From positions 3,658,001 to 3,722,000 of the forward strand of contig NZ_CP194857.1 of the NCBI RefSeq assembly GCF_051020515.1: a DNA stretch of 64,000 nucleotides, given 5' to 3'. Position numbers and translations under genes: made by a program. Below are positions 63,649 to 64,000 of this stretch, in pieces. The notes below the pieces were generated by a model that was given only the letters and a program-made list of their open reading frames with translations, did no database searches and was not told where the DNA came from. Source of the stretch: CALKWS01 sp051020515. Its GTDB lineage: Bacteria; Actinomycetota; Actinomycetes; Actinomycetales; Beutenbergiaceae. Position 1 is the stretch's first letter; the number at the start of each line of letters is the position of its first letter.

Positions 63649-64000
63649 AGCCTCGATCCACCGATGGGCTGGGCGCCGGGTCCTGAATCGGCGCTGGCGT
63701 GATGTGGGCGGTTGAAGGCGCGCGGCAGTAGCCGGTCTGTCCGGCATTTCCACTTGGCTTTCGGTCGGAGGGGCAGGAAGAGGGGGTCAAGGCGCCGGGG
63801 CTCGGGCGGGGAACACGGCGTCGTAGAGCGCGACCCAGGCCTGTGCCCATGGCCAGTTGAGCGGTAGGTGCAGATGTAGTCGTCGCGCGGTGCTGGCGAC
63901 CCGGGCGGGGATGTTGATGAGCTTGCGCCGGATCGTGGGGGTCGTGGCTCGCAGCAGTGAGGGCGTCTGGGTGAGGGTGGCGGCGGCGCGGGTGAGGTTG
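63649..64000 (-). mobile_element. IS1380-family insertion sequence, copy 2 (cut by the window end)
   Basis: The terminal repeat AGCCTCGATCCACCGATG is at 63649-63666. The remaining 334 bp are the reverse complement of the end of copy 1, with no difference seen by eye. The partial transposase C-terminus is on the minus strand, stopping at 63787-63789. Its orientation is opposite to copy 1, so the two 3' ends face each other. Confidence 0.85.
63787..64000 (-). CDS. IS1380 family transposase, C-terminal part (runs off the window)
   Basis: Encodes the last 70 residues (NLTRAAATLTQTPSLLRA to PARAPAP) of the transposase in copy 1. The upstream part lies beyond the window, so it cannot be told whether this copy shares the frame break of copy 1. 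Confidence 0.8.
   Translation of the reverse strand, partial: NLTRAAATLTQTPSLLRATTPTIRRKLINIPARVASTARRLHLHLPLNWPWAQAWVALYDAVFPARAPAP

Overview
The window is very GC-rich, densely packed DNA from an actinobacterium. The best markers are a complete Pup-proteasome locus, the mycothiol ligase gene mshC, a mycothiol-type TIGR03085 protein, a DUF5703 gene and many GTG or leaderless starts. It is probably a Micrococcales-type genome, but the sequence alone does not fix the genus.

Layout. 1-5.2 kb: a DD-carboxypeptidase, then a type III polyketide synthase cluster (UbiA prenyltransferase, PKS, ICMT-like methyltransferase, FAD oxidoreductase) that resembles the srsABC phenolic-lipid operon of Streptomyces. 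5.2-10.6 kb: a CDGSH protein paired with a haem-oxygenase-like iron enzyme, an acyl-CoA dehydrogenase, an M20 amidohydrolase and a lipoprotein. 10.8-18.5 kb: a five-gene peptide ABC importer facing an LD-carboxypeptidase and a DppA-like D-aminopeptidase, which suggests recovery of cell-wall peptides. 18.5-26 kb: pyruvate kinase and glutamate synthase (gltBD). 26-33.4 kb: a tightly overlapping run hisI-trpE-Trp membrane protein-HGxxPAAW protein-trpC-trpB-trpA-lgt. 33.4-37.1 kb: a heterodimeric ABC exporter. 37.1-48.4 kb: hisF and an FKBP lipoprotein, then pafA, prcA, prcB, pup, dop, mpa, trmI and a site-2-type protease, all read leftward. 48.4-58 kb: mixed housekeeping genes (HAD phosphatase, DUF2231, DUF2071, P450, PAC2, mshC, uppP, aldo/keto reductase, M20 dipeptidase).

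58-64 kb is the accessory part: an aldehyde dehydrogenase remnant, a probable small RNA with C-rich hairpins and a strong terminator, tRNA-Leu(GAG), and an IS1380-family element. A second copy of that element, in opposite orientation, runs off the window end. Between the copies lie a secreted NlpC/P60 endopeptidase gene and a broken gene of unknown function.

An important caveat is that sixteen frame breaks interrupt conserved genes, many of them essential (gltB, gltD, trpA, trpC, mpa and others). Fourteen are repaired by adding one base, usually in or near a G/C run. This looks like sequencing or assembly error and not gene decay, so these loci are annotated as single genes across the break.
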